Shown in pieces: positions 31,270 through 39,703 of a stretch of DNA of 40,818 bases. Each line of letters starts with the position of its first letter. The first letter of the stretch is position 1. The position numbers and the translations under genes were made by a program. The stretch is from Bacteroidota bacterium (GTDB taxonomy: Bacteria; Bacteroidota; Bacteroidia; Bacteroidales; UBA6013): assembly GCA_020048645.1 (NCBI GenBank), contig JAIFMG010000051.1, forward strand, positions 1-40,818, read 5' to 3'. The notes beneath the pieces were generated by a model that was not told the DNA's origin, did no database searches, and saw only the letters and a list, made by a program, of their open reading frames with translations.

Positions 31270-32379
31270 TCAGGGCGTTGGCGGGGCCTGCCGTAGGCGG
31301 AAGTGGCAGGTCAGGGGGAAGTGGTCCGAGAGGTCCTGTTCGATGGTGCGGAATCCGTAGGGCTCGAAGAGGGTGTCGTGCAGGAGGTAGTCGATGCGGA
31401 AGGCGGGGAGCAGGCCGTTGTAGGTTCCCTCGAACCCGTTTCCGCCCTCGACGAAGGCGTCCATGAGCTGGTCGGTGAGGGTCTGGTAGGTGTAGGAGAC
31501 GGGCGTGTCGTTGAAGTCGCCGCAGACCAGGGCGGGGTAGGGGCTGTGGCGGAGGTGGTTGGCGATGGCGTCGGCCTGCTGGGCGCGGAGCTGGAAGGCG
31601 AGCTGGAGCTTGAGCAGGATGCCGACGAGCCCGCGGAGCTGCTCTTGGCTCTTGTACTCGAGGCTGTCGATGAGGTTGTAGTCGTTCTGGCTGAGCTTGA
31701 TGGACTGGAGGTGGCAGTTGTAAACGCGGGTTACGCCGAGCGGGGTGGCCAGGTCGGTGTAGATGCAGAGGTTGTCGCTGCCCTGGAAGGTGATGGTGCC
31801 CTGGCCGATGGCGGGAAACTTGCTGAAGGTGGCGATGCCGAAGTTGATGCGCTTGCCTTCGGACTGGGAGAAGGCCATATGCTCGGTGGCGGCGTCGAGT
31901 ATCCTGCTGAGGCTCTGGTGGTTGCTTTCCCTGTCGGGCATTTCTTTGTTGTGGAAGTCTTGCAGGCAGAGGATGTCGGGCTGCTCGTTTTCGAGCAGGC
32001 TCATGATCTGGCCGCGGGTGTCCTCGCCGGGCTGCCAGTCGTAGAGGTCGAAGAGCCTGACGTTGAAGCTCATGAGCTTGATCTGGGCGTCGTCGGCCAT
32101 GAGGTGGGGCTCGCGGATGTTGATCTGGAAGGACCTGGGCCAGAAGGGTGCGCCGATGGCCAGGCAGGCGCTGGAGAGGATGGCCACCGCGTCGCGCCAC
32201 CAGAGCCAGAGCAGGACGAAGGCCATGTTGGCCAGGCTGAGCAGGGGGAAGGCCAGGCCCAGGAAGGCGAAGAGGCTGAGCCGCAGGGGACTTACCCACA
32301 CGGAAAGGTAGGAGAGCGCCAAGGCCAAGGCGGCCAAGGCGTTGAGCAGGACCAGGAGGTTTCGGACGGCCTTTTTCAA
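31270..32379 (-). CDS. Endonuclease/exonuclease/phosphatase family protein with N-terminal membrane segments
   Basis: A 369-residue protein. Residues 5-85 hold three membrane segments (LLVLLNALAALALALSYLSVWV, LSLFAFLGLAFPLLSLANMAFVLLWLWW, VAILSSACLAIGAPFW). The EEP catalytic domain begins at IKLMSFNVRLFDLYDW and continues with PDILCLQDFHN (metal-binding acid replaced from E to D within the usual LQE), VYNCHLQS, LVCGDFNDTPVS (the GDFND signature) and LSDHFPLTCHF (the SDHxP signature). The catalytic set is therefore intact apart from the LQE-to-LQD change. Family members hydrolyse phosphodiesters in nucleic acids, lipids or phosphoinositides; the substrate is unknown. The start codon is TTG at 32379. 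It is the last gene of the minus-strand block that begins at 37544. Confidence 0.85.
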   Translation of the reverse strand: MKKAVRNLLVLLNALAALALALSYLSVWVSPLRLSLFAFLGLAFPLLSLANMAFVLLWLWWRDAVAILSSACLAIGAPFWPRSFQINIREPHLMADDAQIKLMSFNVRLFDLYDWQPGEDTRGQIMSLLENEQPDILCLQDFHNKEMPDRESNHQSLSRILDAATEHMAFSQSEGKRINFGIATFSKFPAIGQGTITFQGSDNLCIYTDLATPLGVTRVYNCHLQSIKLSQNDYNLIDSLEYKSQEQLRGLVGILLKLQLAFQLRAQQADAIANHLRHSPYPALVCGDFNDTPVSYTYQTLTDQLMDAFVEGGNGFEGTYNGLLPAFRIDYLLHDTLFEPYGFRTIEQDLSDHFPLTCHFRLRQAPPTP

Positions 32380-32407
32380 AACGAGCCAGGTTAGAGTGGC
32401 CGGAGGC

Positions 32408-33313
32408 TCAGTCGTTCTTGCTCATGCGGAACAGCAGGTCCTTCTCTTCTTTGGTCAGGCTGTCGTAGCCCGAACGGGAGATTTTGTCGAGGATCTGGTC
32501 CATGCGTTCCTGCTCGGACTTCTTGCGGGCGTTGTAGTCCATGTCGCGGGTCGGGGGCGGGGTTCCGGGCGGGGTGCTGGGCTTGGCGGCGCGGTGGGTG
32601 ACGCGCAGGGGTGCGTCGCGGTTGGGCGTGACCATCTCGACCAGCCTGTCCCAGCCGCGCAGGAAACCCTTGGCGATGTCCTTGCCGCTGTTGAGCTGCC
32701 GGGCGTAGAAGAAGCCGAAGATGGCCCCGCCCAGGTGGGCCAGGTGGCCGCCCAGGTTGCTCGAGTTGCCCAGGATGCTGAACACGTCCAGGCCGACGAT
32801 GACCATGCCGATGTACTTGATCTTCACCTGGCCGAAGAACATCAGGTGCAGGCGGAAGTCGGGCCGGTAGGTGGCCGCGGCCACAACGATGGCCAGCACG
32901 GCCGCCGAGGCGCCCAGCGCCCGCGAGTTCTCGGCGTTGAGGCTGGGCACCAGGTTGTAAACCAGGATGTAGAGCAAGGCCCCCGAGAAGCCGCCCAGGG
33001 CATAGACGCCCCAGAACTGCCGCTGCGTCATGAACACCAGGAACACCTGCCCGAACCAGTAGAGCCACAGCATGTTGAAGGCCGCGTGCCAGAGCCCCGT
33101 GTGCAGGAACATGTAGGTGAAGGGCGTCCAGAAGCGCATCAGCAGGTTGCCGGGCGCGGCTGGCACCGCCAGCCATTGCACGATGGGGTCTGTGCCGCCC
33201 AGGAAGAGCCCCAGCAGATTGACCAGCAAAAACACAGCGACGTTGACGTAGAGCAGCTTGATCATGCTCGAACCGTTCTTGTAGCCACTTTTCAAATCGT
33301 CCAGGATTCTCAT
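32408..33313 (-). CDS. Rhomboid family intramembrane serine protease, GASA type
   Basis: A 301-residue membrane protein with about six helices. The catalytic serine is S136 in ALGASAAVLAIVV and the histidine is H193 in LAHLGGAIFGF. FTYMFLHTGLWHAAFNMLWLYWFG supplies the conserved His/Asn region of helix 2. The motif is GASA rather than the usual GxSG: the residue after the serine is alanine. A hydrophilic C-terminal tail of about 100 residues carries basic and proline-rich sequence. The ATG at 33313 begins just before helix 1. It lies between an AAA ATPase gene and an EEP phosphatase gene, and is the second rhomboid of the block; the copy at 34457 has the standard motif. Confidence 0.9.
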   Translation of the reverse strand: MRILDDLKSGYKNGSSMIKLLYVNVAVFLLVNLLGLFLGGTDPIVQWLAVPAAPGNLLMRFWTPFTYMFLHTGLWHAAFNMLWLYWFGQVFLVFMTQRQFWGVYALGGFSGALLYILVYNLVPSLNAENSRALGASAAVLAIVVAAATYRPDFRLHLMFFGQVKIKYIGMVIVGLDVFSILGNSSNLGGHLAHLGGAIFGFFYARQLNSGKDIAKGFLRGWDRLVEMVTPNRDAPLRVTHRAAKPSTPPGTPPPTRDMDYNARKKSEQERMDQILDKISRSGYDSLTKEEKDLLFRMSKND

Positions 33314-33425
33314 CGTCTGTTGCTCGTTTCTTTTTTGGGGTTTGAAGCCTTGGGGTTTTGGCCCGCGGCTCTTCCGGTTCCACAAAAGCCAATCCGAAAG
33401 GAGGGCGTGTGCCAAAAAGGCAGGT

Positions 33426-34391
33426 TCAGATCAGGTGCGCGAAAATGTCCGAGCCTTCGTCGAGCAACTGCCCGATCTGCTCCTGGCTCAGCGGCTTGAC
33501 CACGGTGCGGAAATCCTCGAGCTCGACGCTGAAGACCTCCAGCTCGCTGGCCGGGACGTTGTTGATGATGTCCTCGATGAAGATCGGGTTGTGCGAGCTC
33601 AGGAAGAACTGCTTGTCGGTGTTCTGGAGGATGATGTCGCAGAGGTAGTCCACGTAGTGCGGCTCCAGGTGGAACTCCGGCTCGTCGAACACCAGGCAGG
33701 CGCCCGGGTTGGACTCGATGGCCGCCAGCCAGAAGGCGATGCGCTTGAAGTTGGCCACGGCGATGGCCGCCTCCATCTCGTCCTCGAAATGGCCGTCCAG
33801 CGCCTTGGCCGCGAACTTGCCGCCTTCGAGCGAAAGCCCGATGCCCGCCTGGAGGGCCAGCTCGTCGAGGCGTTCGAGCAGGCCCTTGTGCGCCAGGGCC
33901 ACCGCGGCCAGGTTCTCGCCCAGGGGCACGGCCAGCCCGCCCTTGGCCTTCGACTCGAACACGGTCTGCCCGCTGAACTGGTAACGCCGCACGAAGTCGG
34001 GCGACTGGCCCGCCATGTGGTTGACCTGCCCATTGCCGAAGACCTCGGCCTGGAAGCTCCTGTCCTGCCCGTCGGTGTTCTCGAACAGGAAGGCGTCGTT
34101 GCCCTGGCCGCTGGCGCGCAGGCTGGCCCGCAGCGGCCCCGCCTCCACCACGATCGGCCGCGCCTGGTCGCCGTGGTGGAACATCGCCTCCAGCGAGGGG
34201 GCGTCCACCAGCTTCGACAGGAAGCGCCGCCCCGGCTCCGGGCGGCAGTCGCCCAGCAGCGAGAGCGATTCCACCAGGCTGCTCTTGCCGTTGTTGGTCT
34301 TGCCCACGAAGAGGTTGACGCGCCGGCAGGCGATTTCGACCGATTGGATGGACTTGAAGTTCTCGATTTTCAGGGTGGGTAGGTAGCTCAT
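33426..34391 (-). CDS. AAA-family (RecF/OLD-like) ATPase
   Basis: A 321-residue SMC-like ATPase head. LKIENFKSIQSVEI is the typical first strand, followed by Walker A GKTNNGKS (residues 30-37). Walker B is CLVFDEPEF (DEPE 236-239), and the switch histidine is in FFLSSHNPIFIEDI. The middle is short and has no coiled-coil arm, so this is a compact AAA15/AAA21-type member, not RecF or SMC. Such ATPases occur alone, with nucleases in antiphage systems, or as repair factors; no partner nuclease is adjacent. The ATG at 34391 directly precedes the first strand; the frame runs on upstream but that part overlaps the rhomboid gene in another frame and is not coding. It sits between two rhomboid genes. 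Confidence 0.85.
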   Translation of the reverse strand: MSYLPTLKIENFKSIQSVEIACRRVNLFVGKTNNGKSSLVESLSLLGDCRPEPGRRFLSKLVDAPSLEAMFHHGDQARPIVVEAGPLRASLRASGQGNDAFLFENTDGQDRSFQAEVFGNGQVNHMAGQSPDFVRRYQFSGQTVFESKAKGGLAVPLGENLAAVALAHKGLLERLDELALQAGIGLSLEGGKFAAKALDGHFEDEMEAAIAVANFKRIAFWLAAIESNPGACLVFDEPEFHLEPHYVDYLCDIILQNTDKQFFLSSHNPIFIEDIINNVPASELEVFSVELEDFRTVVKPLSQEQIGQLLDEGSDIFAHLI

Positions 34392-34456
34392 GGCTCGAAG
34401 TTTATTTTTTCGTTGGGTTTTTCTGCGGAAGTCGGCAGCCCGGCCGCCGCCCAAAT

Positions 34457-35296
34457 TTAGCGGTTTTTGGATGGAAATCGACGCCACCAGAGGATCAGGC
34501 CCAGGCCGAAGAGCATCCCGCCCAGGTGCGCGAAGTGCGCCACGCCGTCGGCCGTGCCCGCCACGCCGTTGTAGAGCTCGAAAACGCCGTAGATGACCAC
34601 GAACCATTTGGCCTTCATGGGGATGGCGAAGAACACGTAGATCATCGCGTTCGGGAAGCTCATCCCGAAGGCCAGCAGCAGCCCGAACACCGCGCCCGAG
34701 GCGCCCACGACCATCGGGGCGTTGAGCAGGCCCTCGCGATAGACCAGCATGTAGTCCACGGCCTTTTCCAGGGCCAGGTCGGGCCGGCTGGCCAGCAGGT
34801 CGTTGTAGCCCGAGGTGTTCACGAACTGGTTGTGGTTGTTGATCATCTCCTGCGAGGCCGGCGGGTTCGCGGCCATGAAGTCGGCGAAGGCCGTCAGGTC
34901 CGGCTCGCGCACGAGCTGGTCGAGCTGGGCCAGGGTGGGCGCCAGCTCGAAGTACAGCACCCCGTAATGGATCAGCGAGGCCCCGATGCCCGTGGCCAGG
35001 TAGTAGCCCAGGAAGCGCTTGGGGCCCCAGAGGTTCTCCAGCTCCTTGCCGAACATCCACAGGGCGAACATGTTGAAGAAGATGTGCGCCATGTTGGCAT
35101 GGAGGAACATGTAGGTCAGGAACTGTATCGGCCGGAACTTGCTGGCCCCGAAGTAGTGCAGCCCCAGCAGGTCCAGCAGGTCGATGCGCAGGCTTTGCAG
35201 CGAGAAGGTGGCCAGGAAGAACAAGCCGTTGATGATGAGCAGGTTCTTGACCACGACGGGCAGCAGCGAGGGCGAGGCGGGACTGAAGGTGTTCAT
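34457..35296 (-). CDS. Rhomboid family intramembrane serine protease
   Basis: A 279-residue protein with about six or seven membrane helices. The catalytic serine is S200 in VVGASGAVFGLLLAF (GxSG), and the histidine lies in VAHFAHLGGMLFGL. FLTYMFLHANMAHIFFNMFALWMFG gives the conserved helix-2 motif. A loop of about 70 residues (EPDLTAFADFMAANPPASQEM...) is inserted between helices 3 and 4, a feature common in Bacteroidota rhomboids. Rhomboids cut single-pass membrane proteins within the bilayer; substrates are unknown. The gene starts 57 bp after mutL ends, on the same strand. Confidence 0.93.
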   Translation of the reverse strand: MNTFSPASPSLLPVVVKNLLIINGLFFLATFSLQSLRIDLLDLLGLHYFGASKFRPIQFLTYMFLHANMAHIFFNMFALWMFGKELENLWGPKRFLGYYLATGIGASLIHYGVLYFELAPTLAQLDQLVREPDLTAFADFMAANPPASQEMINNHNQFVNTSGYNDLLASRPDLALEKAVDYMLVYREGLLNAPMVVGASGAVFGLLLAFGMSFPNAMIYVFFAIPMKAKWFVVIYGVFELYNGVAGTADGVAHFAHLGGMLFGLGLILWWRRFPSKNR

Positions 35297-35353
35297 GGTT
35301 TGGGGTGGGGGATGTTCTTTTTTGTTGGGCTGGCGGAGGCATTTTCTAGAGAA

Positions 35354-37204
35354 TCAAGCCTTGAAGAAGGCCTCGAGCTCGGGCAGGTCGAGCATGTGGA
35401 TGATCTTCTTTCCGGTGGGGTCGTAGTTGGGCACGGGGCAGGCGAAGAGCTGGTCCACGAGCTGGGCCATTTCGGCCTGCTCGAGGCCGCGGCCGTGCCC
35501 GATGGCGCCCACGCGGGCCAGCGCGTAGGCCATGCGCTCCAGGGCGTCCAGCCGGGGCTCGTTGGCCGTCATGCGGTAGCTTTCCAGGAGCTGCTCCAGG
35601 AGCTGGCTCGGCTCGTGGTCGGCCACGGTGGCGGGGATGCCGTTGATGGCCAGGGTGTTGGCGTTCAGGCGCTCCAGGTCGAAGCCCATCTGCCGGGCCA
35701 GCGGCTCGATCTGCTCGTAGAGGGTCGCCGCGGCCGCGTCGAGCTCGATTGTGGCCGGGTAGAGGAGCTGCTGGGCCACGCCCGACTGCCGGCGCAGGCT
35801 GTCCAGGAACTCGTCGTGCAGCACGCGCAGGTGCGCCCGCCGCTGGTCGATCAGCATCAGCCCCGACTTGACCGTCGAGACGATGTAGCGCCCGCGGGCC
35901 TGGAGGAACAGGCGCCCCGCGGCGGGCCTGGCCTGCTGCGGCTGGTCCATCTGCGAGGCGAAGCTCAGGGTGCGGGGCAGTTCTGCCTCCTCCGGCTCGG
36001 GCGGCAGCTTCTCGAAACCCTCGTAGAGCTTCTGCCAGTCGCGCAGGTTGGCGGCCCCGCGGTGGTCGCGTCCGGCCTCGAAGCGGCGGCCTTCCTGCTC
36101 GAAGGGGTTGTAGCCGGGGTTGTCGCTGGCCCGGGGCGCGCTCACGGGCGTGCCCGGCGCGAAGTTCGGGAACTCGAAGCTGGCGTCCATCTCGAAATCG
36201 AGCGAGGGCACCACGTTGAACTTGCCCAGGGCCTCCTTGACGCAGGCCAGGAGGATCTGGTGGATGGCCCCGGCGTTCTCGAAGTTGATGTGGGTCTTGG
36301 TCGGGTGGATGTTCACGTCGATGGTGCCCGGGTCCACCTCAAGGTAAAGGAAGAAAGAAGGCGTGCTGCCCGGAGGCAGAAGCCCCTGGTAGGCCTCCAC
36401 CACGGCTCCCTGGAAGTAGCTGCTCCGCATGTAGCGGTTGTTGACGAAGAAGAACTGCTCGCCAGCCTTGCGCTTGGCGGCCTCGGGGCGGCCCACGAAG
36501 CCCTGCACCCGCACGATCGACGAGTCCAGCTCCACGGCCAGGAGCTGGGCGTTGATCTTGCGCCCGAAGAGGTTCGCGACCCGCTCGCGCAGGCCGCTGG
36601 GCGGCAAGTGGTGGATCTGCACGTCGTTGTGCAGCAGCGTGAAGCCCACCTGGCACTGGGTCAGGGCCACGCGGACGAACTCGTCGATCAGGTAGCGCAG
36701 TTCCACATGGTTGGCCTTGAGGAACTTGCGCCGGGCCGGGACATTGAAGAACAGGTTCTTGACCTGGAAGTTGCTGCCCACGGGGCAGGCCACGGCCTCC
36801 TGCCGCACCAGCGTGGAGCCGTTGATTTCGACAAGGGTTCCCAGCTCCTGCTCGGCCGTGCGGGTCTGGAGGCTGACCTGGGCCACGGCGGCCACCGAGG
36901 CCAGGGCCTCGCCCCGGAAACCCAGGGTGCGCAGGCGGAACAGGTCGTCGGCCTGGCTGATCTTGGAGGTGGCGTGCCGCTCGAAGGCCATGCGGGCGTC
37001 GGTCTCGCTCATGCCCCGGCCGTTGTCGATGACCTGCAACAGGGCCTTTCCGGCGTCGCGGAGGTTGACGGTTATCTGGCTGGCCCCGGCGTCCACGGCG
37101 TTCTCCACCAGCTCCTTCAGGGCGGAGGCCGGGCGCTGGATGACCTCGCCGGCGGCGATCTGGTTGGCTACGGAATCGGGCAGGAGTTGGATGAGGTCGG
37201 CCAT
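35354..37204 (-). CDS. mutL: DNA mismatch repair protein MutL
   Basis: A 616-residue GHKL ATPase of mismatch repair. The N-terminal half has all family signatures: IAAGEVIQRPASALKELVENAVDAGAS, DNGRGMS, ERHATSKI and TLGFRGEALASVAAVAQ. The C-terminal dimerisation domain begins near 430. There the nicking-endonuclease motif DQHA(x)2E(x)4E is not intact: the corresponding site reads LIDQRRAHLRVLHDEF. The late CPHGRP-type motif is also altered (FACPVPNYDPTGKK). So this protein probably lacks endonuclease activity, as I believe is usual in this phylum, which has no MutH either. It heads a block with rhomboid and phosphatase genes; the small membrane protein upstream is 28 bp away. Confidence 0.97.
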   Translation of the reverse strand: MADLIQLLPDSVANQIAAGEVIQRPASALKELVENAVDAGASQITVNLRDAGKALLQVIDNGRGMSETDARMAFERHATSKISQADDLFRLRTLGFRGEALASVAAVAQVSLQTRTAEQELGTLVEINGSTLVRQEAVACPVGSNFQVKNLFFNVPARRKFLKANHVELRYLIDEFVRVALTQCQVGFTLLHNDVQIHHLPPSGLRERVANLFGRKINAQLLAVELDSSIVRVQGFVGRPEAAKRKAGEQFFFVNNRYMRSSYFQGAVVEAYQGLLPPGSTPSFFLYLEVDPGTIDVNIHPTKTHINFENAGAIHQILLACVKEALGKFNVVPSLDFEMDASFEFPNFAPGTPVSAPRASDNPGYNPFEQEGRRFEAGRDHRGAANLRDWQKLYEGFEKLPPEPEEAELPRTLSFASQMDQPQQARPAAGRLFLQARGRYIVSTVKSGLMLIDQRRAHLRVLHDEFLDSLRRQSGVAQQLLYPATIELDAAAATLYEQIEPLARQMGFDLERLNANTLAINGIPATVADHEPSQLLEQLLESYRMTANEPRLDALERMAYALARVGAIGHGRGLEQAEMAQLVDQLFACPVPNYDPTGKKIIHMLDLPELEAFFKA

Positions 37205-37232
37205 GCGCTGTCTAGGGTTTGTGCGGGGCGGA

Positions 37233-37544
37233 TCAGAAGAGCAGGTAGCCGTAGGCCTCGGCCACCAGCCAGAGGATGGCCAGCAGCAGGCCCGCCGTGC
37301 CCAGCACGACCAGCGTGCGCGCGATGCCCTCGCCCTTGGGGCCGCCGAAGCGCTCGCCGTAGGCGTTCACTCGGAAGCCGGCGCTCATCCGGGCCCGCCG
37401 GGACGCCTGCTCGGGGTCCAGACTCTGCTCGCGCTGGGCCTGCTCCACCCGTTCGCGGAGGTCTTCCATCGCCGGGTCGTGGTAAACGGGCTTGTAGTCG
37501 AAGGTGCGATGCCGTGGCACGCGTCCGAAACCTGTGATCTTCAT
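37233..37544 (-). CDS. Small protein with C-terminal membrane anchor
   Basis: A 103-residue protein. The soluble part begins MKITGFGRVPRHRTFDYKPVYHD, followed by a charged helix (EDLRERVEQAQREQ) and a second basic helix. A single C-terminal membrane segment follows (GIARTLVVLGTAGLLLAILWLVAEAYGYLLF). The short C-terminal end after the helix suggests a tail-anchored arrangement with the soluble part in the cytoplasm. I recognise no named family, but a basic FxYKPxYYDP-type motif near the N-terminus recalls uncharacterised small proteins found next to mutL in other Bacteroidota. The ATG at 37544 is used. A TATCTTCG -7 element lies 25 bp upstream and may drive the whole block to 31270. Confidence 0.75.
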   Translation of the reverse strand: MKITGFGRVPRHRTFDYKPVYHDPAMEDLRERVEQAQREQSLDPEQASRRARMSAGFRVNAYGERFGGPKGEGIARTLVVLGTAGLLLAILWLVAEAYGYLLF

Positions 37545-37569
37545 GGGGCGCCTGTTTTTTGGTTCGCCG

Positions 37570-37577
37570 CGAAGATA
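37570..37577 (-). promoter_or_regulatory. -7 promoter element TATCTTCG for the mutL block
   Basis: TATCTTCG on the minus strand, followed by CGGC, lies 25 bp before the small tail-anchored gene start and is the likely promoter for the mutL-rhomboid-phosphatase run. It is divergent from a matching element at 37679-37686. Confidence 0.55.
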
Positions 37578-37678
37578 GTCCTTTTTTCGGGTCATTCCTG
37601 CCCGGCCCTTGCCCCAGGCCCGCCCGCGGCTCGTCCAAAAAACGGCTCTGGCGGGCCAAGCCCCTGCCAGAATTGCAT

Positions 37679-37686
37679 TATCTTCG
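37679..37686 (+). promoter_or_regulatory. -7 promoter element TATCTTCG of rlmN
   Basis: TATCTTCG followed by CGGC, 22 bp before the rlmN ATG. It is the same 12-base word as the sites at 24940-24947 and 37570-37577 on the other strand. Confidence 0.55.
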
Positions 37687-37708
37687 CGGCCTGAATCCGA
37701 CCCTGCCC

Positions 37709-38794
37709 ATGCGCGACAACAGCACCAAAAAAGACATTCGCCAGCTCGAACTGGACGAACTTACCCAGTTTTTCGCCGAACACGGCCACAAGCCCTTCCG
37801 TGCCCGGCAAGTTTTCACCTGGCTCTGGAAGAAGACAGCCCACGCCTTCGACCAGATGACCGACCTTTCCAAGGACCTCCGCGCCCTGCTCGCCGAGCAC
37901 TTCGAGATCCGCCCGGCCAAGGCCCACACCACCCAGCTCAGCACCGACGGCACCATCAAGACCGGCTTCCAGCTCTTCGACGGCAACTTCACCGAGGGAG
38001 TGCTCATCCCCGGTGGAAGCCGCCTGACCGCCTGCGTCTCCTCCCAAGTCGGCTGCAACCTGGCCTGCACCTTCTGCGCCACCGGAAAGCTCAAGATGAA
38101 GCGCAACCTCAACGCCGACGAGATCTATGACCAGGTCGCCCTGATCAACCAGCAGTCCATCGAGCGCCGCGGCAGGCCCCTCGACAACATCGTCTTCATG
38201 GGCATGGGCGAGCCCCTGCTCAACTACAACAACGTCCTCCAGGCCATCCACTGGATAACCAGCGAAGAGGGCCTCGGCATCTCGGCCAAGCGCATCACCG
38301 TTTCCACCGCCGGAGTCACCCGCAAGATCCGCCAGCTCGCCGACGACGGAGTCAAGTTCAACCTGGCCATATCGCTCCACGCCGCCACCGACGCCAAGCG
38401 CAGCGAGCTCATGCCCATCAACCGCTCGGCCCCCCTGGCGGAGCTTTCCGAGGCCATCCGCTACTTCTACGAAAAGACCCAGACCCGCATCACCTACGAG
38501 TACCTCCTCCTGCGCGACTTCAACGACAGCTACGAGGACGCCCGCGCCCTGGCCAACTTCTGCAAGGTCGCCCCCTGCAAGATCAACCTCATCGAGTACA
38601 ACCCCATCGGCGACGGGCGCTACGACAAGAGCACCGACCAGCGCGCCCAGGACTTCATCGACTACCTCGAATCCAAGAACCTCGTGGTCAACCTCCGCAA
38701 GAGCAAAGGCGAGGACATCGACGCCGCCTGCGGACAGCTCGCCAACAAGATCCTCGAAGGAAACCTGCAGGCCGCCGAAACCCCAACTCCCTAG
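37709..38794 (+). CDS. rlmN: 23S rRNA (adenine2503-C2) methyltransferase RlmN
   Basis: A 361-residue radical SAM enzyme that methylates A2503 of 23S rRNA and, in many bacteria, A37 of some tRNAs. The N-terminal HhH-like domain is RQLELDELTQFFAEHGHKPFRARQVFTWLW. The cluster motif CNLACTFCATG gives C116, C120 and C123. NIVFMGMGEPLLNYNNV is the SAM-contacting GEP motif. The catalytic C-terminal cysteine lies in DIDAACGQLANK, the site that forms the covalent RNA intermediate. Length is standard. The start at 37709 is preferred; an upstream continuation would run through the promoter. deoC begins 9 bp after its stop, so the two are probably co-transcribed. Confidence 0.97.
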   Translation: MRDNSTKKDIRQLELDELTQFFAEHGHKPFRARQVFTWLWKKTAHAFDQMTDLSKDLRALLAEHFEIRPAKAHTTQLSTDGTIKTGFQLFDGNFTEGVLIPGGSRLTACVSSQVGCNLACTFCATGKLKMKRNLNADEIYDQVALINQQSIERRGRPLDNIVFMGMGEPLLNYNNVLQAIHWITSEEGLGISAKRITVSTAGVTRKIRQLADDGVKFNLAISLHAATDAKRSELMPINRSAPLAELSEAIRYFYEKTQTRITYEYLLLRDFNDSYEDARALANFCKVAPCKINLIEYNPIGDGRYDKSTDQRAQDFIDYLESKNLVVNLRKSKGEDIDAACGQLANKILEGNLQAAETPTP

Positions 38795-38803
38795 AACAGC
38801 ACC

Positions 38804-39703
38804 ATGGCACAGATCTCCAACTCCGAGTACCGCATCGAAACCCGCGCCGAGCACATCCAGCAGCAAATCAGCCGACTGCGCGCCGAACTGCCCAAGGCCA
38901 ACACCCTCGAAAACCTCAAGCGCCTCTTCGGCTGCATCGACCTGACCACCCTCTCCGTGGACGACACCCCCGACAGGGTGCGGCAAATGGCCCTGAAGGT
39001 CAATCAGTTCCACAGCTTCCCCCGCCATGTCGGCATCCCCAACGTCGCGGCCCTCTGCGTCTATCCCGCCATGGTCCCCCACGTCCGCGAAAGCCTGCAA
39101 GCCCGCGGCGTCGAGCTGGCCAGCGTCGCCGGAGGTTTCCCCGCCGCGCAGACTTTCTGGGAAATCAAGGTCGGCGAGACCAACCTCGCCGTCAAGGCCG
39201 GGGCCACCGAAATCGACATGGTCATTTCCGTCGGGACCTTCCTCTCGGGCGACTATTCCACCGTGCTCGAAGAAATCCGCCAGGTCAAGAAGGCCGCCGG
39301 GGCCGCCCGCCTCAAGGTCATCCTCGAAACCGGGGTGCTCGTCAACCTCGAGGCCATCAAGAAAGCCAGCATCCTGGCCATCGCCGGAGGGGCCGACTTC
39401 ATCAAGACTTCCACCGGAAAGACGCCTGTCTCGGCCACGCCCGAGGCCGCCTGGGTCATGGTCTCCGCCATCGCCGAGCACTTCCGCCTCACGGGCGAGC
39501 GCGTCGGCTTCAAGCCCGCCGGAGGCCTGTCCACCAGCCAGGACGCCCTGCTCTACCTGCTCATCGTCAAAGAACTGCTCGGCAACACCTGGCTGACCCC
39601 CGAGTTCTTCCGCCTGGGCGCCAGCCGCCTGGCCAACCAGCTCCTCGAAGACATCATGCGCCTCTCGCCCCAAGGCAAGCACCTCGACGCCAGCTACTTC
39701 TGA
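38804..39703 (+). CDS. deoC: Deoxyribose-phosphate aldolase
   Basis: A 299-residue TIM-barrel aldolase that splits 2-deoxyribose-5-phosphate into glyceraldehyde-3-phosphate and acetaldehyde, feeding nucleoside carbon into glycolysis. The Schiff-base lysine is K201 in DFIKTSTGK and the second active-site lysine is K237 in GFKPAGGLS. The aspartate-bearing strands (IDLTTLSVDDT, EIDMVISVG) and KVILETG are present. The N-terminal 40 residues are longer than in E. coli DeoC, as in the larger DERA class. No other deo genes are nearby. It follows rlmN after 9 bp; the pairing has no obvious functional logic. Confidence 0.96.
   Translation: MAQISNSEYRIETRAEHIQQQISRLRAELPKANTLENLKRLFGCIDLTTLSVDDTPDRVRQMALKVNQFHSFPRHVGIPNVAALCVYPAMVPHVRESLQARGVELASVAGGFPAAQTFWEIKVGETNLAVKAGATEIDMVISVGTFLSGDYSTVLEEIRQVKKAAGAARLKVILETGVLVNLEAIKKASILAIAGGADFIKTSTGKTPVSATPEAAWVMVSAIAEHFRLTGERVGFKPAGGLSTSQDALLYLLIVKELLGNTWLTPEFFRLGASRLANQLLEDIMRLSPQGKHLDASYF

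Noticed and set aside
34392-35342. Upstream continuation of the AAA ATPase frame to 638 codons
   Set aside because: That part overlaps the rhomboid gene in another frame and reads as low-complexity shadow sequence; the ATPase fold begins exactly at the ATG at 34391.
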